Shown here piece by piece: positions 52,001 to 63,537 of a DNA stretch of 64,000 nt (the first letter of the stretch is position 1; each line of letters begins with the position of its first letter). The stretch is from assembly GCF_027596085.1 (NCBI RefSeq), contig NC_072471.1, positions 10,976,358 to 11,040,357 of the forward strand, written 5' to 3'. The position numbers and the translations under genes were made by a program. The notes beneath the pieces are model-generated. The model had not been told where the DNA came from and searched no databases. It worked only from the letters and a program-made list of their open reading frames with translations. This DNA comes from Anoplopoma fimbria. Lineage: Eukaryota > Chordata > Actinopteri > Perciformes > Anoplopomatidae.

Positions 52001-53671
52001 TGTCCTTCCTGTGATCACCTCTTTGGTCTTGAACAACAGCTTCTCTCCTCTTTTTTTTGTATTGAAAGTGTCTGAACACTGACAAAACTAATTATTTTAA
52101 ATGGCATCTAAAGGCAGACCAGGTAAAAAAAAAAAAAAAAAAAAAGGGAGATATTTCCTCAAACTAGTTACCCCAAAAGGCTGTGGGTGGCTGTTAGAGT
52201 AGTGAATGGCAGGTCTGTCGGTGTCCTCTGGAGTCTCTGCGTCTCCCTCGTCGCTGGAAAGTCGACCGCCGTCTCCTGCTGATGCCCCCAAACTGTGGGG
52301 GGAGGGCTCTGGGTTGGGGGCAGGTGCTGGGGGCAGAGGACCGGAGGTGCAGGTGGTGGAGCCTGGAACCCTGGAAAAGAGAGGTGAGGGGAGCAATGAA
52401 ATGGAGGGGGAGACAGAGGCAAATGGAAATGAGGAGAAGCGGACGGGGGAGAGAATTCGATGGGATGTCGAAGCAATGAAGAGATTGCAAGAGAGAAGGG
52501 ACGGAATGGAAAACAGAGAGAAAATTAAAGAGAAAATAGAAAAGTAATATGGAAGAGAAGGAAGATGGAAAGGAAAAAGAAAAGAAGAGTGACAGGGTGA
52601 GAAGAAAGAAAAGGGAAATAAATCAAGATTAAGAGAAAGCGTAGAGAAGGAAGGAGAATGAAGACAACAAAAGGAAATGATACAGAATGACAGAAAACAA
52701 ATGTGATTTCTGCACCAACACCGCAATCACTGTCTCCGTGTTTGCTACAGTGACAAAAGCCCAAATTACTTTCTTTTTCAAAAAGAGGAACATCTTCTAA
52801 ATAGTAAGAGGGAAATTAGTTTCGAGTAAGACTTTCATGAGGGCAGACTTGCCATTCATGAACTTTTGTTTCTCCATTCGTTGTTTACAGCATCCCCTAG
52901 TGGGAAAAACATGAACAGACAAGGATTTCCCATGCATCTGTGCGGGCCCAGAACAGTTAAACTCCAGTGGTGGGAAAAAGTGTTAAAAGTCATATTTAAG
53001 TATGAGTAAAGATAAATTGTTGAACAAAGTAAATGTAATAAATAATTGGGTACATTGCGTGCAAAGGTATCCAAAATAGATAAGTCCATTTAAATAATGC
53101 TTGATCAATAAAAAAAGAGAAGAGACTTTTGTTTGGAGAGTGTTTCCTTAAAAAATAAGATAAAAAAATAAAATAAAAAATGACAGCTTGAACTTAAAAA
53201 AAAAAACTTGGCTTAAATAAAATATATAAATATATATAAGTAAAAATAAATGCAAAACCAGTTGGAAAACTAGTCAATTGTTTGACTTAATGTTAAGAAA
53301 TATTTTCCTGAAAAGGCGACAAAAAAGACACCATATAAGGAAGCAAATAAATGTTGTAATATATTGAATCTTATAAGCAAATAAGTGCCTTAATGTGAAA
53401 TTATGCTGACAACATTGGTGTATAAATGCCTTAAAATCTAGAGCAATGAAATAGTTTACTTTGAAAACATTTATGTATGGATTTATGAGGATTCACAGTT
53501 TTGTACCAAGGTTACTTCTTCTCCTCATATGCTGGTAAGATCAGACACATGGATCACATGACTGACAGAACATAACCTGATTGGACACAGATCTCAGCAA
53601 ACCTTTGGCAGCCTGCATGGTCAGGTTATTCAACTACTTCAGACTCAAATGTGTGTGTTTTTCTTTGCTCT

Positions 53672-53736
<65 letters not shown>

Positions 53737-55117
53737 AATACAGTGTGTGCGGGTGTTCTCTGTCCTACCTGGGTATGTGTGCATTCGCCAGCCTTAGCTT
53801 CAGCGTGGACAGAGGTCGTCCATTTGGACAGTGAGGCTTGTTGGGACATGAGGTCTGTTGTGGCGTGATGCTCTGGCTGCTGATGCCTTCCTTCCCTCCC
53901 TGCGATCCGTCCCCTTTCTCCTTCTCCTTCTCCTTCTCCTTCGCTCCCTCGTTGACCTTCGCCCGCCCCTTGTGTTCGGCCAGGAGGACGTCGAAATGCA
54001 TCCTTCGGCCGGAGACGGCTCGGCGGTGGGTTAAGGAGTGAGTCTGTGGCAGTCAGAAAAAAAACACTAAAATGGTTATTTCCAGAAAGACTTATATAAA
54101 AAAAAGTATTGATATGTGGAGAATTTCAGCAGAGTGGAGCTAATTCAGCAGGGCTGATGGTTGCACTCCCAGGGGCTTCAATCATGGCTCTCTGGTTTCA
54201 GGAACGTTTCCATAATCGCTGCACCATGCTGCTGCCCACGTCACACCAGACTAACGCGGGTAAATATTGCCGGTGCATGGTGAGCCTGTCTACCCGTCCA
54301 ATTACTTTGGAAGGGAACCAGCTATCAAACATTTGATTTTCCAACAGTCCTCTAAAATGTGTACGTGTGAGGCTGATTAAATACTGGTTTGAAACAGGTA
54401 GTGAGGCTTTTGGAAGGAAATATGTTTCCTGTACTCACTAAAGGAGAAGATGTGAGTACAGTATAAGGTGGAGGCCTCTTCAAATGCTTTAAGGCCTGAC
54501 AGATGCATCTTATATACTCATTGATATACAGAATCACAAATATTGATTGAATAAGCTGCTGCTCAAGGAAGACGTTACGTTATGAATAAGGACGATGACA
54601 ACAAAACCGGGAAGAACGATTACACAAAATCAGTTTACAATTAATTTGACTCTATGAATGTGTACGTTTTCATTTTTCCTGATTTAAAAGTCATAACTAA
54701 CTTCACATAAACTATCACTTAACAGAGAACATCAGCGGTCATGAAAGTCAGTGAAACGTGTAGTTTTTGGTTCCTCTTACAGGTTCAGGATGTGAGGCGG
54801 TAGGAAGTGCTCCTTAATCTACAATCATTATGAAAGCATTTTAAGTTACATTATCTTATCTGAGGCTTAAGAAAGTGCATAGGATGGATTTTTACAGACA
54901 TCTCAAACTTGAGATGCTTTTGGGAAACAGGGTGCTTTTCTTAATATTGTGGTTCTCTTTTTCTTAATTTTTCTTGCATACAATTAACCATATAAAACAT
55001 ACGATACAGCACAAGACAAGCCGGAGAACTAGACTCATATTAGCCGAAAAAAATAGTAAGCAACAAAAGGGGCAGCAACAACAACGACAAAAAAACAGTG
55101 TTTAGATGTCTGAGTGT

Positions 55118-55194
<77 letters not shown>

Positions 55195-55839
55195 TCAGTG
55201 GATGGGTTTTCAATAGAAAGAAATAAGGATAAAAGGGATAAAAACATTCTAATCAAAAGAAGATAGAATGAGAAATAGGAAGATACATAGATGAATAAAT
55301 AAACATACTCTTGGAGGGCATCTCTGATTATATCGTGGTTGTCATTGAGACTGCCAGTATTAATGAAGACATCAACATTGAAAAACAACCCAAAAATAGT
55401 GAAAACACAATCACTCCCAGCCACTCTAAACAATATCAACACACGAGCCTGCTACAGCTGTAATTACTTAATAACCAGTTTGCAGTGATTAGTAATGCTT
55501 GCTACAAGTAATTAAAGGGCAGTAAAACAGAGTTTTACTACCGAAAGATGTTGCGGCCTCATCCAACATCTATAATTACCTCATTTAAAGGAAGAGTGGG
55601 CCCTATAATACCTCACTGATACCTTGCATTGACTGAGAAAAAAGAGGGAGACAGGCGAGCAGCAGACGGGGTCAGAGCTGTGGGCTGGAGTCACTACAGT
55701 GCTGATGACAGGGAACCCTTCTGTATTATGACTCTGATAAACAAACAAAGCTGCTTTCCTGGTCAGACGGCCTCAGACAGGAAGCACAGACTTATTATTT
55801 CCTCCACAGAAATGACACACAGGTGGAGAGTGTGAGTGA

Positions 55840-55935
<96 letters not shown>

Positions 55936-58900
55936 TACCTTGCAGGTGAGAGACCTCGTGCAGGGTCGCTTAGTTTCAGGGTCCTGGACTCCACAGTGCT
56001 TGTTAGGATCAAAGACTCTCCCTGTAAAAACCATACACACATTAGACGGGTACTGAAGGCCATCATTTTGTCATTTCTTCCCTCCCTCTTTTAAGTAACA
56101 AATCATATTCCCAGTGCATTAATTTGTCTTTTTTTACAGAAAGCATTTCACTCCCTGACATTTCTCTATTCACATATTCCTTTGTTCGTTCAGACATTCA
56201 GCTGTAGTCTAAGGCTCGTGTAGTCTGATAGTACTGTTCGGTGTTACATTATTAGCAGTGTTTCCAGTTTTCAAAAGGCTAAACTGTAAATATCCCCCAA
56301 AGCTGTAACAAATCATTCCTGACAGGACGAACTGGCAGCGGGACAAGAGTCAGCGGTGACTGACGGCCCGGGAAAACTCTCTCCGGCTTTAATGAACAGC
56401 AAATATATTTTGATGACAAAATGCAGCAATTACATTTTTTAGGACTGTGTCAGTTTGCAACCAAAGTCTGTGATGTCCATCGGAAAGATCTGCTCTTCTG
56501 TCAAAAATGTTTATAGAATCCTCAGGTGTTTAGAAATAGCTGACTTTATATATGGAACATTCTTACAATGAACTTACAATCTCGGTCAGCTTCTTACTAG
56601 GAGCAATGGTATTTGTTAATATCATATTGTCCACTCACTTTATACCTTTTTTTTTTTCATTTGGGGGGGGGAGAAAAAACATCTCCATCTTTTACCTGTT
56701 CTGTCCCTAACATCAAATAAGGCAGAAACAAGAGTGATCATAATGATAGCATACATTTTAGATAAATACTAAGTTTAACCATATTATCTTTCATAAACTC
56801 TGTATTAAAACTGTGCACTGTGGTTTTTAAAGGTAGGTGAGAGTTGAGGAAGTAGCTTTGCCAAATGTTTACAAGTGACTTTTTGGGCAATTTTTTTTTT
56901 ATCAATAAGGGGTTTTAGATAATATGGTTAAACCAGATAATTGTTTTAAACTTGTTGATTAGTAATGTTTGAATGCTATAATGGACTCAAGTTGTAAACA
57001 AGCTGCCAGGTTCTTACATCGCAGCAACAGCACTGATTACAAATCAGTAAAAAGTATCAAGATCAATGATCAGAAATACAAAAATAAAAGTTATCAAACA
57101 AAATTAATTAGATTTTTACATACTTGACAACTTCTAAATGAACTTGTCAATACCACTCTGTAAGTACGACAAATGTTTTACATCCTGGATCAAATGGGGA
57201 AGACATTTAATGCAAAACTACAGAAACACAGAGACCTTTGTTGCCCAGCACGAACTAGCAGTCCAACAACGACCTCCAGTCAGCAGGTTATCTTAAATAG
57301 TGTTACTGTCAGAGGGCTGTAATCTAGTGTTGGCCTCAGCTATAATCCCTGTAATCTTTCTGTGCGGTGTCAGGCAGATCCGAGGCATACAGGTAGACCG
57401 ACAAACACACAAATGCCCAGCAGCAACATACGAGCACTCTCAGAAATACACAAACTCACATGATCACTCGAAGTTCACACAACCTTAAAGAGGAAGTTGA
57501 GAGAGAGAGAGAGAGAGAGAAAGAAAAGGAAGATAGGTGGTGTGAACACAGACCGAATGAAGACACTAATGAGAAAAAAAGGAAACCAAAAAACACAAAA
57601 AAAAGCAGAAGAGCAAGAGCAAGACGATGATGAACAGAGAGAAAACACCAACCGAGAGGGAGGAAACTGGAGTGGGCGAAAGAAGAACGAAATATGAGGC
57701 CAGACCATGTGTGTGCAAGAGAGGCACGAGGAGGTCGAGGCAGGAGGTGGAGAGTGAGAGGATGAAAAAATATAGAGACACAGGAGGTGGGGGAAATCTC
57801 TCAAGAAGACAAGCAGCTTTTTGGCAGTGGGAGCTGGTGAATTAGAGGGTGTAAATCAGAGGCGCGGAGCTCAGCGAGACAGATAAACGAAGAGAGAGGG
57901 AGAGGGAAGGAGTTGAAAAGCTGGATAGAGTATTGACAATACCCAGAAGTATCCATCTAAACCTTTTAACGTTGTTATTATTATACGCGTTTTTAACTGT
58001 CTTACATTGAGATGACCACTAGGTGAACTTGTAAGCATCAATGTTTATTTAAAAAAAGAAAAAAGTTAGAGTGGGAAAGAAAGCTTTTAGGGAGGCGTCA
58101 CCCTTCCCAAAAACACACAGTCTAACCCCACCGCTGTCTGCAGCCAAATATCACAGGAATGTTTGTAGCCTAAAAAAGTGACAGAATCAGTTTTGAGACT
58201 TAGAGGTGGATGAATCAATATGAAAACCCAGCCATGACTATGCAGACAGGAAAACATATTTAACTATTAAACCGTCTGAACCCCAAGCAGTTTCGGGGTG
58301 TTTTTTTTTTTTGCTCTTGTCACATTTTACTGTCTGTGGCCTTGAATTATACTGCAATATATAAGTAATGCACCTCTGTGGAAATAGCAGAATCATTACT
58401 AGAAGAAGAGAGAACTAAAAAATTATTTTGTGCAGTATTACACAGTTACCATGCCATAAATCATTAAAAAGATGAAATAAAAGTTCTTCTTAGATAATTT
58501 ATTTTAATCTATATATGCAACATGTTTGCAATTGCCACCAGCGTTACAAAAATGAGGCTCCATGTACTTTACATGTTGAACTATTCACCTGTACTTACAG
58601 CCTCTCCTGTCCTCACCTAAATGCTATGTGCTCAGCCTTCAGTTCAGTCAAAGTTTGACGGAATGTTTGTCATTGACTGTTGGTTCCTACTGTTTTTTCT
58701 GACTGAATCATCGTCGCCATGTGTCGGAAAGATGAAAATCTTACAATGATGACCGTTTTGACAGCTTCTGGCTATGACAAATGGTGTAGTTTTGGCAATT
58801 GTTAAAAGAAAACATGCTTTTTAACCACATTTAGACTCCAACTGCACCCATTAGTCGGGAATCTGCATGAACTGTGGCGCTCTGATGATAAAACAAGTGT

Positions 58901-59728
58901 CACTGTGAAACACGATGCATGCACGCACACGGATTTCACCTGGATCAATTCAGAAAGCAATCTTAGAGGCTGACCTGAGAGTCTTCTCTGCGTCCTGGAG
59001 GAAGTCTTAGTCCCGTTTTGTTGCTTCTTCTCCAATGGCGACGACGACAACGACGGCGGCAGAGCTCCAGATCGGTGCGAAGGGGAAGGAGACGGGGAGG
59101 GTTTCCGGTCCAGCGTGGAAGGAGAAGGTGTCGACAACAGCCGCCTGTCGAGCGGAGAGCGAGACGGACTGGGCCGCCTGTCCAGAGAGGATGGAGAGGT
59201 GGTGGAGCGCGGTGTGGACGGCCCGCTGGTGCCACGACCGTTCGTGAGCTTCTCGCCGGACCGTTGGGAGGCCGGGGGAGTGAGAGACGAAGGTTTGAGG
59301 GAGGAGGGAGAGGCGGAGGTGGTGGTGAGGCGCACATGTGATGCAGAGTCGGCGTGGCTGAGGCAGGGCATCTTCTCCAGGCTCACGACAGGAAGGGACA
59401 CACTGCAGAGGGGGAAGGGTGTAGTTAAAGCACCGTATGACTCAATGTTTTAGAATCAGCAAAATCTGCATTTATGAAACTCCGACAGCTACTAAAAAAT
59501 GTTTGTGTAAAAAACAAATTTGTGCCCACCACGTCTTGTTCCGGGCCCCCTTTGGTGGGTAGACCGCAAGTGGTGCCTTACTGAAGCGTGAGTGAGGGTA
59601 ATCTTTGGGGATCCTGAAAGCCAGCGTGTCCCGAGGACTGGGAGCCACAGCGGGGGCCACTGCAGGTGCTTTTGGCTTCATGGGGACCAGGAGGCTCCTG
59701 GAGGGAGCAGGGGAGCCGTGTCGCTTCT
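49028..59728 (-). CDS. atxn7l1: Ataxin-7-like protein 1, partial (9 coding exons; 5' end outside the window)
   Basis: Joined exons: 59728-59530, 59402-58975, 56021-55939, 54043-53769, 52370-52172, 51670-51549, 50886-50356, 49978-49726, 49045-49028. All junctions are GT-AG and in phase: 701 complete residues, plus a first codon split at the upstream junction, then a stop. Domains on the fragment: the end of the N-terminal zinc-binding block (KRHGS) at its start; the SCA7 zinc domain at about 210-260, with ligands C219, C230, C236 and H239; a conserved SRLMGRGHYVFDRRWDRMRL block at about 400-436; then a Ser/Pro-rich tail with a basic KRR/KASK cluster. ATXN7L1 is a paralogue of ataxin-7, which anchors the USP22-type deubiquitinase module in SAGA and acts on nucleosomes. 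The segments VVSLEKMPCL, QQNGTKT and FDPNKHCGV favour ATXN7L1 over ATXN7 or ATXN7L2. No polyglutamine tract is seen. Confidence 0.93.
49726..49978 (-). CDS. atxn7l1: atxn7l1 exon: GRKRRSPSS...KASKLSRPGG tail
   Basis: The acceptor is CTCTCCAG. The chosen frame reads SRELGMTGIPYSPSREP, then GRKRRSPSSYRGKASKLSRP, resembling the basic KKRKNSSSSSK...K tail of ATXN7L1. A second open frame on the same strand (SRTWHDRH...) is rejected because its phase does not match the preceding exon. The exon ends SPRQ at the strong donor CAG|GTAGGT; read-through instead adds VGVP and a TAG at 49713-49711. Confidence 0.88.
50356..50886 (-). CDS. atxn7l1: atxn7l1 exon: Ser-rich region
   Basis: It begins KVPLAAESLLSLSSSG, equivalent to the family's KIPP segment. 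About 175 Ser/Pro/Ala-rich residues follow, with basic patches (SQRRKNSSHPSSSS, NPARKKGGASG). The acceptor is CTGTTTTAG and the donor is GAACAG|GTGGGT. It is likely disordered and may include nuclear localisation signals. Confidence 0.92.
51549..51670 (-). CDS. atxn7l1: atxn7l1 exon: SRLMGRGHYVFDRRWDR block
   Basis: The exon encodes FCVFRSRLMGRGHYVFDRRW and DRMRLALQNMVEKHLNAQMW, the most conserved block after SCA7 in the ataxin-7 family. The acceptor is CTTCCAG and the donor is TGGAG|GTGGGT. Open-frame scans miss it because of its short length. Confidence 0.96.
52172..52370 (-). CDS. atxn7l1: atxn7l1 exon: Pro-rich linker and RLSSDEGD motif
   Basis: The exon encodes VPGSTTCTSGPLPPAPAPNP, then GGRLSSDEGDAETPEDTD and HYSNSHPQPFG. 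The RLSS(D/E)EG motif and HY/F...HP(Q/R)P pattern are conserved in ATXN7 and ATXN7L1. The acceptor is CTTTTCCAG and the donor is TTTTGGG|GTAACT. The protein continues in phase into FCVFRSRLMGRG. Confidence 0.94.
53675..53734. repeat. (AC)30 next to a SCA7 exon
   Basis: 60 bp; it reads as GT/UG in the atxn7l1 transcript, 35 nt after the donor at 53768. Confidence 0.97.
53769..54043 (-). CDS. atxn7l1: atxn7l1 exon: second half of SCA7 domain and KE-rich linker
   Basis: It begins THSLTHRRAVSGRRMHFDVL and LAEHKGRAKVNEG, which completes the SCA7 zinc site and its basic helix. An in-frame hexanucleotide tandem follows (about 53913-53943, coding KEKEKEKEK), then a linker ending LRLANAHIP. The acceptor is TGCCACAG and the donor is CCCAG|GTAGGAC. 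Confidence 0.96.
55113..55190. repeat. (GT)n microsatellite
   Basis: 78 bp with an early TGAG interruption, in an atxn7l1 intron. Confidence 0.96.
55842..55932. repeat. (GT)45 abutting a SCA7 exon donor
   Basis: 91 bp uninterrupted; in the atxn7l1 transcript it is a CA array starting at intron position +7. Confidence 0.98.
55939..56021 (-). CDS. atxn7l1: atxn7l1 exon: first half of SCA7 zinc domain
   Basis: The exon encodes GRVFDPNKHCGVQDPETKRP and then CTRSLTCK. With the next exon it gives the SCA7 pattern C-x10-C-x5-C-x2-H. The acceptor is TTTTTACAG and the donor is TGCAAG|GTAACG. The intron turns into an uninterrupted CA array (sense strand) about seven bases after the exon end. Confidence 0.96.
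58975..59402 (-). CDS. atxn7l1: atxn7l1 exon: VVSLEKMPCL and Ser/Pro repeat region
   Basis: The exon starts VSLPVVSLEKMPCLS after the acceptor CTCTGCAG. A Ser/Thr/Pro-rich region follows with repeated LDRRPSPS-like units (about 59050-59200), then EKKQQNGTKTSSRTQRRLS, which resembles the ATXN7L1 segment just before SCA7. The donor is CTCAG|GTCAGC. The high GC content and repeat structure suggest rapid evolution of the middle part. Confidence 0.93.
59530..59728 (-). CDS. atxn7l1: atxn7l1 exon: end of N-terminal zinc block, PHSRFSKAPLAVYPPKG motif
   Basis: The acceptor is TTGTTCCAG. The exon reads (E)KRHGSPAPSRSLLVP, then an Ala/Pro-rich run and IPKDYPHSRFSKAPLAVYPP. The first codon is split, completing the family's HCE(R/K)RHG motif, so the preceding exon should encode the CxxC...H part; it was not found below 64000. 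Two donors are possible; GTG|GTGGGC is chosen because it yields NKTCVSLPVVSLEK, matching the family's cysteine. Confidence 0.87.
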
Positions 59729-61482
59729 CTGGAACAAGTCAAGACAGAGACAAAGTGTGTGAGGTCACATGGATGTGTGGGATCTAAAGACATACTCCTA
59801 CTATCAAGACCATGCATTCCTAGTGGGTACTTTTTGTATCTGGGTACTTTTTCTTTTTTTGTATCTGATTTGCATCCAATTAGCACCAGGCAAGTACTGA
59901 TTGTGGTGTAGTGCAGCATTTACACCAACTTTTTTTCCCTTTCTCTCTACCCTGCTTAGGTGCCAGATGGCCGTGTTGTAACACAGGAGAGACAAATCTG
60001 TGCCAGAACCTTTCCACAAAGAAATGAAGCATCTACAAATCAATTTAGAGTCATTTCTGTAATTAGCAACATGCCTGACACCATCTGAAGTGTCCTTGTC
60101 TGATTACCTCCGCCAGTGTGTTATTATGTGCAGTTCAAACAAGAGCCAACGATTATAAATACATTTGACCCAGATCTGTTTAGAATACACAATTGTAGGA
60201 TGCTGAGACACAGAAAAAAAAAAGAGAGGGGAGTAAATAACACGGCTGTAAGGCGGGGAGGGGGATGTAGGAGAGGAGAGGAGCTCACACTTACGGTTTT
60301 TGCTATGCATGTCTTTGTGAGAGGAGGGTGGGGAGGGAAGGAGAGGGGGTGTGTGGTCCAGGACTGTCTGTCTCTCTCTGACTGCCTCACAGGGAAACTA
60401 CACCCCGGCTACCTGAATGAAAACAGAGGGGGTGAACATGTCATGAAAAAAAAACAACAGAGAAAAGAGGAGGCAAGAACACACTGTACACACAGTAACA
60501 CTGTGTTCTGAAGTGGTATTTCAAATGATGTGTAACATTTAACTCTAAAAACGAGGTGTAATGTCATTATGTTCCTATTTCAGAACCAAGTTATTCTCAT
60601 CTAACAAGCTTATTCAGGTGGTAAATAACCAACATCTGCAAAGTCTAGCAAGATTAAGCCGATAGATAGATAGATAAGTTGGGGAAAAGCAGTTGTTAGT
60701 TTTGGGAAGGGACCAGCCCTTGTGCTTAGCTGAATTTCCTGTCTGCTGATAAGATGCTAATCTAAAACTGAGAGAGAGCAGAGAGATGATTAAATACACA
60801 TAAAGAGAGCTGCTCAGGTATATATGTACTACTTAATGTCACTCTGAAGCTCTGATAACAGACCATGTGTAGCTATATGTCAGTAAACCCCAGAAAAAAC
60901 CACAAATATGATTTAATGTATTAATTAATGAGCTATAGAGGTACTGGTCTTACCTTCTAACAGAGCCAGGCTAGCTCTTTCCCTCCGTTTCCTATCTTTG
61001 TGCTAAACTAAGCTAAGCTAAGCTAAGCGTCTGATCATACCGCACAGACATGTGAGTGGTGTTGATGTTCTCATCAAACTCTCTGCAAGAAAGCAAAAGG
61101 AGTGCCACTCCCAAAATATACCACTATCCTTTAAAAGCCATGCAAAAGCCTCACCACTCTTTGATGCTAGTTGGTTGATGCTTAAGTGCAAACAACCCCT
61201 GTAGTATAATTTCAGAAAGGGTAACCATAGTGTACAAACCCTTTACAAAGTAGCAGTGATGTCATGCTTTACTCAGTAAGCAGCATCTGGGTGTTGTGTG
61301 CATGTGTGTGTGTGTGTGCATGTGTGTGTGTGTGACAATGTTGTACAACCCGGTTAATGAGTGTAGTAGTAGTAGTCCGCTAACAGCAGCACGTAGGAAC
61401 AATAAGGGCCGGACAGACAGACTGACTGAACCTGTGTATTTGTTCAGAGTGCACATGAAAGTGTGCTGCAGGTGACTGAGGG

Positions 61483-61484
<2 letters not shown>

Positions 61485-61569
<85 letters not shown>
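61485..61569. repeat. (GT)42 microsatellite
   Basis: 85 bp uninterrupted, in an atxn7l1 intron. Confidence 0.97.
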
Positions 61570-61571
<2 letters not shown>

Positions 61572-61818
61572 AATGTTGGTGCAAAGCGTGTCTGTGTGTA
61601 CTGAAGAGATTAGCCATTGCATGCATAAGTCTAACAGGTGTGGATGTGTGTATATGTGACGCCACATTGAGAACTTAAATACTGCAAGTGTATGTGTGTT
61701 TTTTTCCCCCAAGGTATAGACTATTTGTAGTTTGTATGCAGAGTGAGTAGGTCTCTGCGTGCTGTATATATATAAGCATACTTTGCAAGAGCATAATTAG
61801 CATATGTGAGAATGTGTG

Positions 61819-61827
<9 letters not shown>

Positions 61828-61882
<55 letters not shown>
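61828..61882. repeat. (GT)27 microsatellite
   Basis: 55 bp uninterrupted. Confidence 0.97.
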
Positions 61883-61885
<3 letters not shown>

Positions 61886-62559
61886 ACAGTGTGTGTGAGA
61901 CAGGTGTGTAAATAGGCCAGTGGAAGCAGAGGTCCAGGCAGCTGTATTCAGAGTAGCAGGATCAAAGTCCAGAGTCACATTTGCAGGTATGCAGCGACAA
62001 CAGTAACAATTTCACACTTTGAATCACACGTTATTTCACACATCATTTTAGTCCGCTTAACTGTAAAGCTCAATGAAGCTGCGCTGTGGCAACGGTGGAG
62101 GAAAACACGCGTGTACTCGGCTAATTTAAATACACTTAACTTGTCACTTTGTGGGTCCAACTCGATCGGCTATCTAAGCTCTGGTGCATGAATTCCTATC
62201 CCTGATTATTATTTTTTGGGGGATAAAAATGGAGCATTTGTTAAAAATGTTGAATGTTCGAACACTAAAGAAAGTTATTAAAATAATAAAGTCATTCTGC
62301 TAAATCACAGATTGAAAGTAAAGGTGTTGAAAGGGTGACTGTAGATAGATGTATAACTCTTAAATTAAAACAACTTAATTATGGCCAGCTAAAACTGTTA
62401 TACTGTTATATACTTGCATCTACATTAAGACATAAAGAAGGATAAAGAATTTAACACCGGCCCCCGTAAAAATAAAAAATAAAACAGACTGTGAAATACT
62501 TTGGTTTGTAACGGAGCTCATCCTGTGAGTAAGGAGCCAGTTGGGAGCTAACCGGACTG

Positions 62560-62780
62560 ATTTACAATACGTGGACGGCTGCCCAGGCAAGGTCACTAAG
62601 CCACTCGACCACAAGGGCATCCTCACTACTACGCTCTCCAGCCAGCCTGCCTGTCGTTATGGCAATGCTCGGAGCCCAGCTGGTCGACGATTGGCTGCTG
62701 GCTCGGCCTGTGGGCGGAGCCGTTGCGTGATGAGGAAGCGGAGGCTCTCAGAGCTCAGCTGGGTTTGTTTACATTGAGCG
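62560..62780. promoter_or_regulatory. GC-rich patch with CCAAT and GC boxes inside atxn7l1 intron
   Basis: Read on the minus strand there is a GC box (CCGCCC, 62717-62712) and 18 bp downstream a CCAAT box (62694-62690). This layout would suit an internal promoter for a shorter atxn7l1 transcript. Confidence 0.3.
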
Positions 62781-63537
62781 AGGAGGAAGAGGGAGAGTCA
62801 GAGAGAGATAGACGTGAGGAACTTTAGAAAAGCATCGCTCAAGATTCAATTCTAGATATAATGAGTCAAAGGCAACTAGGTTTATATGAGAAAGCAGTAT
62901 TTTGAAAGCATTGTGATTCTCGTATTACAATTACTACTGGAAATCTATAAGACAGCATGTTTATGTCTTTTTGTAAATTTACTTGAACTATATGACAATT
63001 CCCCACATAGAAAACAAGTAAACATTTATATGAACTATTACGTATATTGTGAATGTGTATATAAACTATTAGGTCTATTATATTATGTTTTCATATCCGA
63101 GAAAACAAACATAAGCTGGCCAAAAACTAAAATAAAACAGTAATGGCTTGTGAACCATTGATCTCATGAATAAATACTATTATGCATTTATTATTATGCA
63201 ATCTAGAAAGTAAACAGATAAATACATCATCATCATAAAAGATTACAATGATTTCTGAGCAATGTGTCCTCTGAGATGATTTAGAATTTGTTTTTTTGAT
63301 GCCATGCACTTTGCATTTCTAAACACCGTGCAATTTAAAACGCAAAGAAACCTCAAGTGATGTAAAACAGCAGTTGGCATTTTTAATTTGCCAGCGCCTC
63401 GGTTAATAGTTCACACACAGCCAAGCAGCAATAAGAGTAACAGTAACAGCGGAATGAGCAACACCGTCAGCAAACGAAACCAAGCAGAACTTCTGTGGCT
63501 AAAGGGCAAAACACAACAACAAACTCAGACACAGGAG

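Noticed and set aside
51646..52764. Several Ser/Pro/Phe-rich frames around atxn7l1 exons
   Set aside because: They are intronic purine/pyrimidine-rich sequence; only the 199-bp exon at 52172 fits splice sites and homology.
59530..59534. Donor AC|GTGGTG for the first atxn7l1 exon in the window
   Set aside because: It also keeps phase but omits the family's conserved cysteine; the donor three bases further on restores KTCVSLP.
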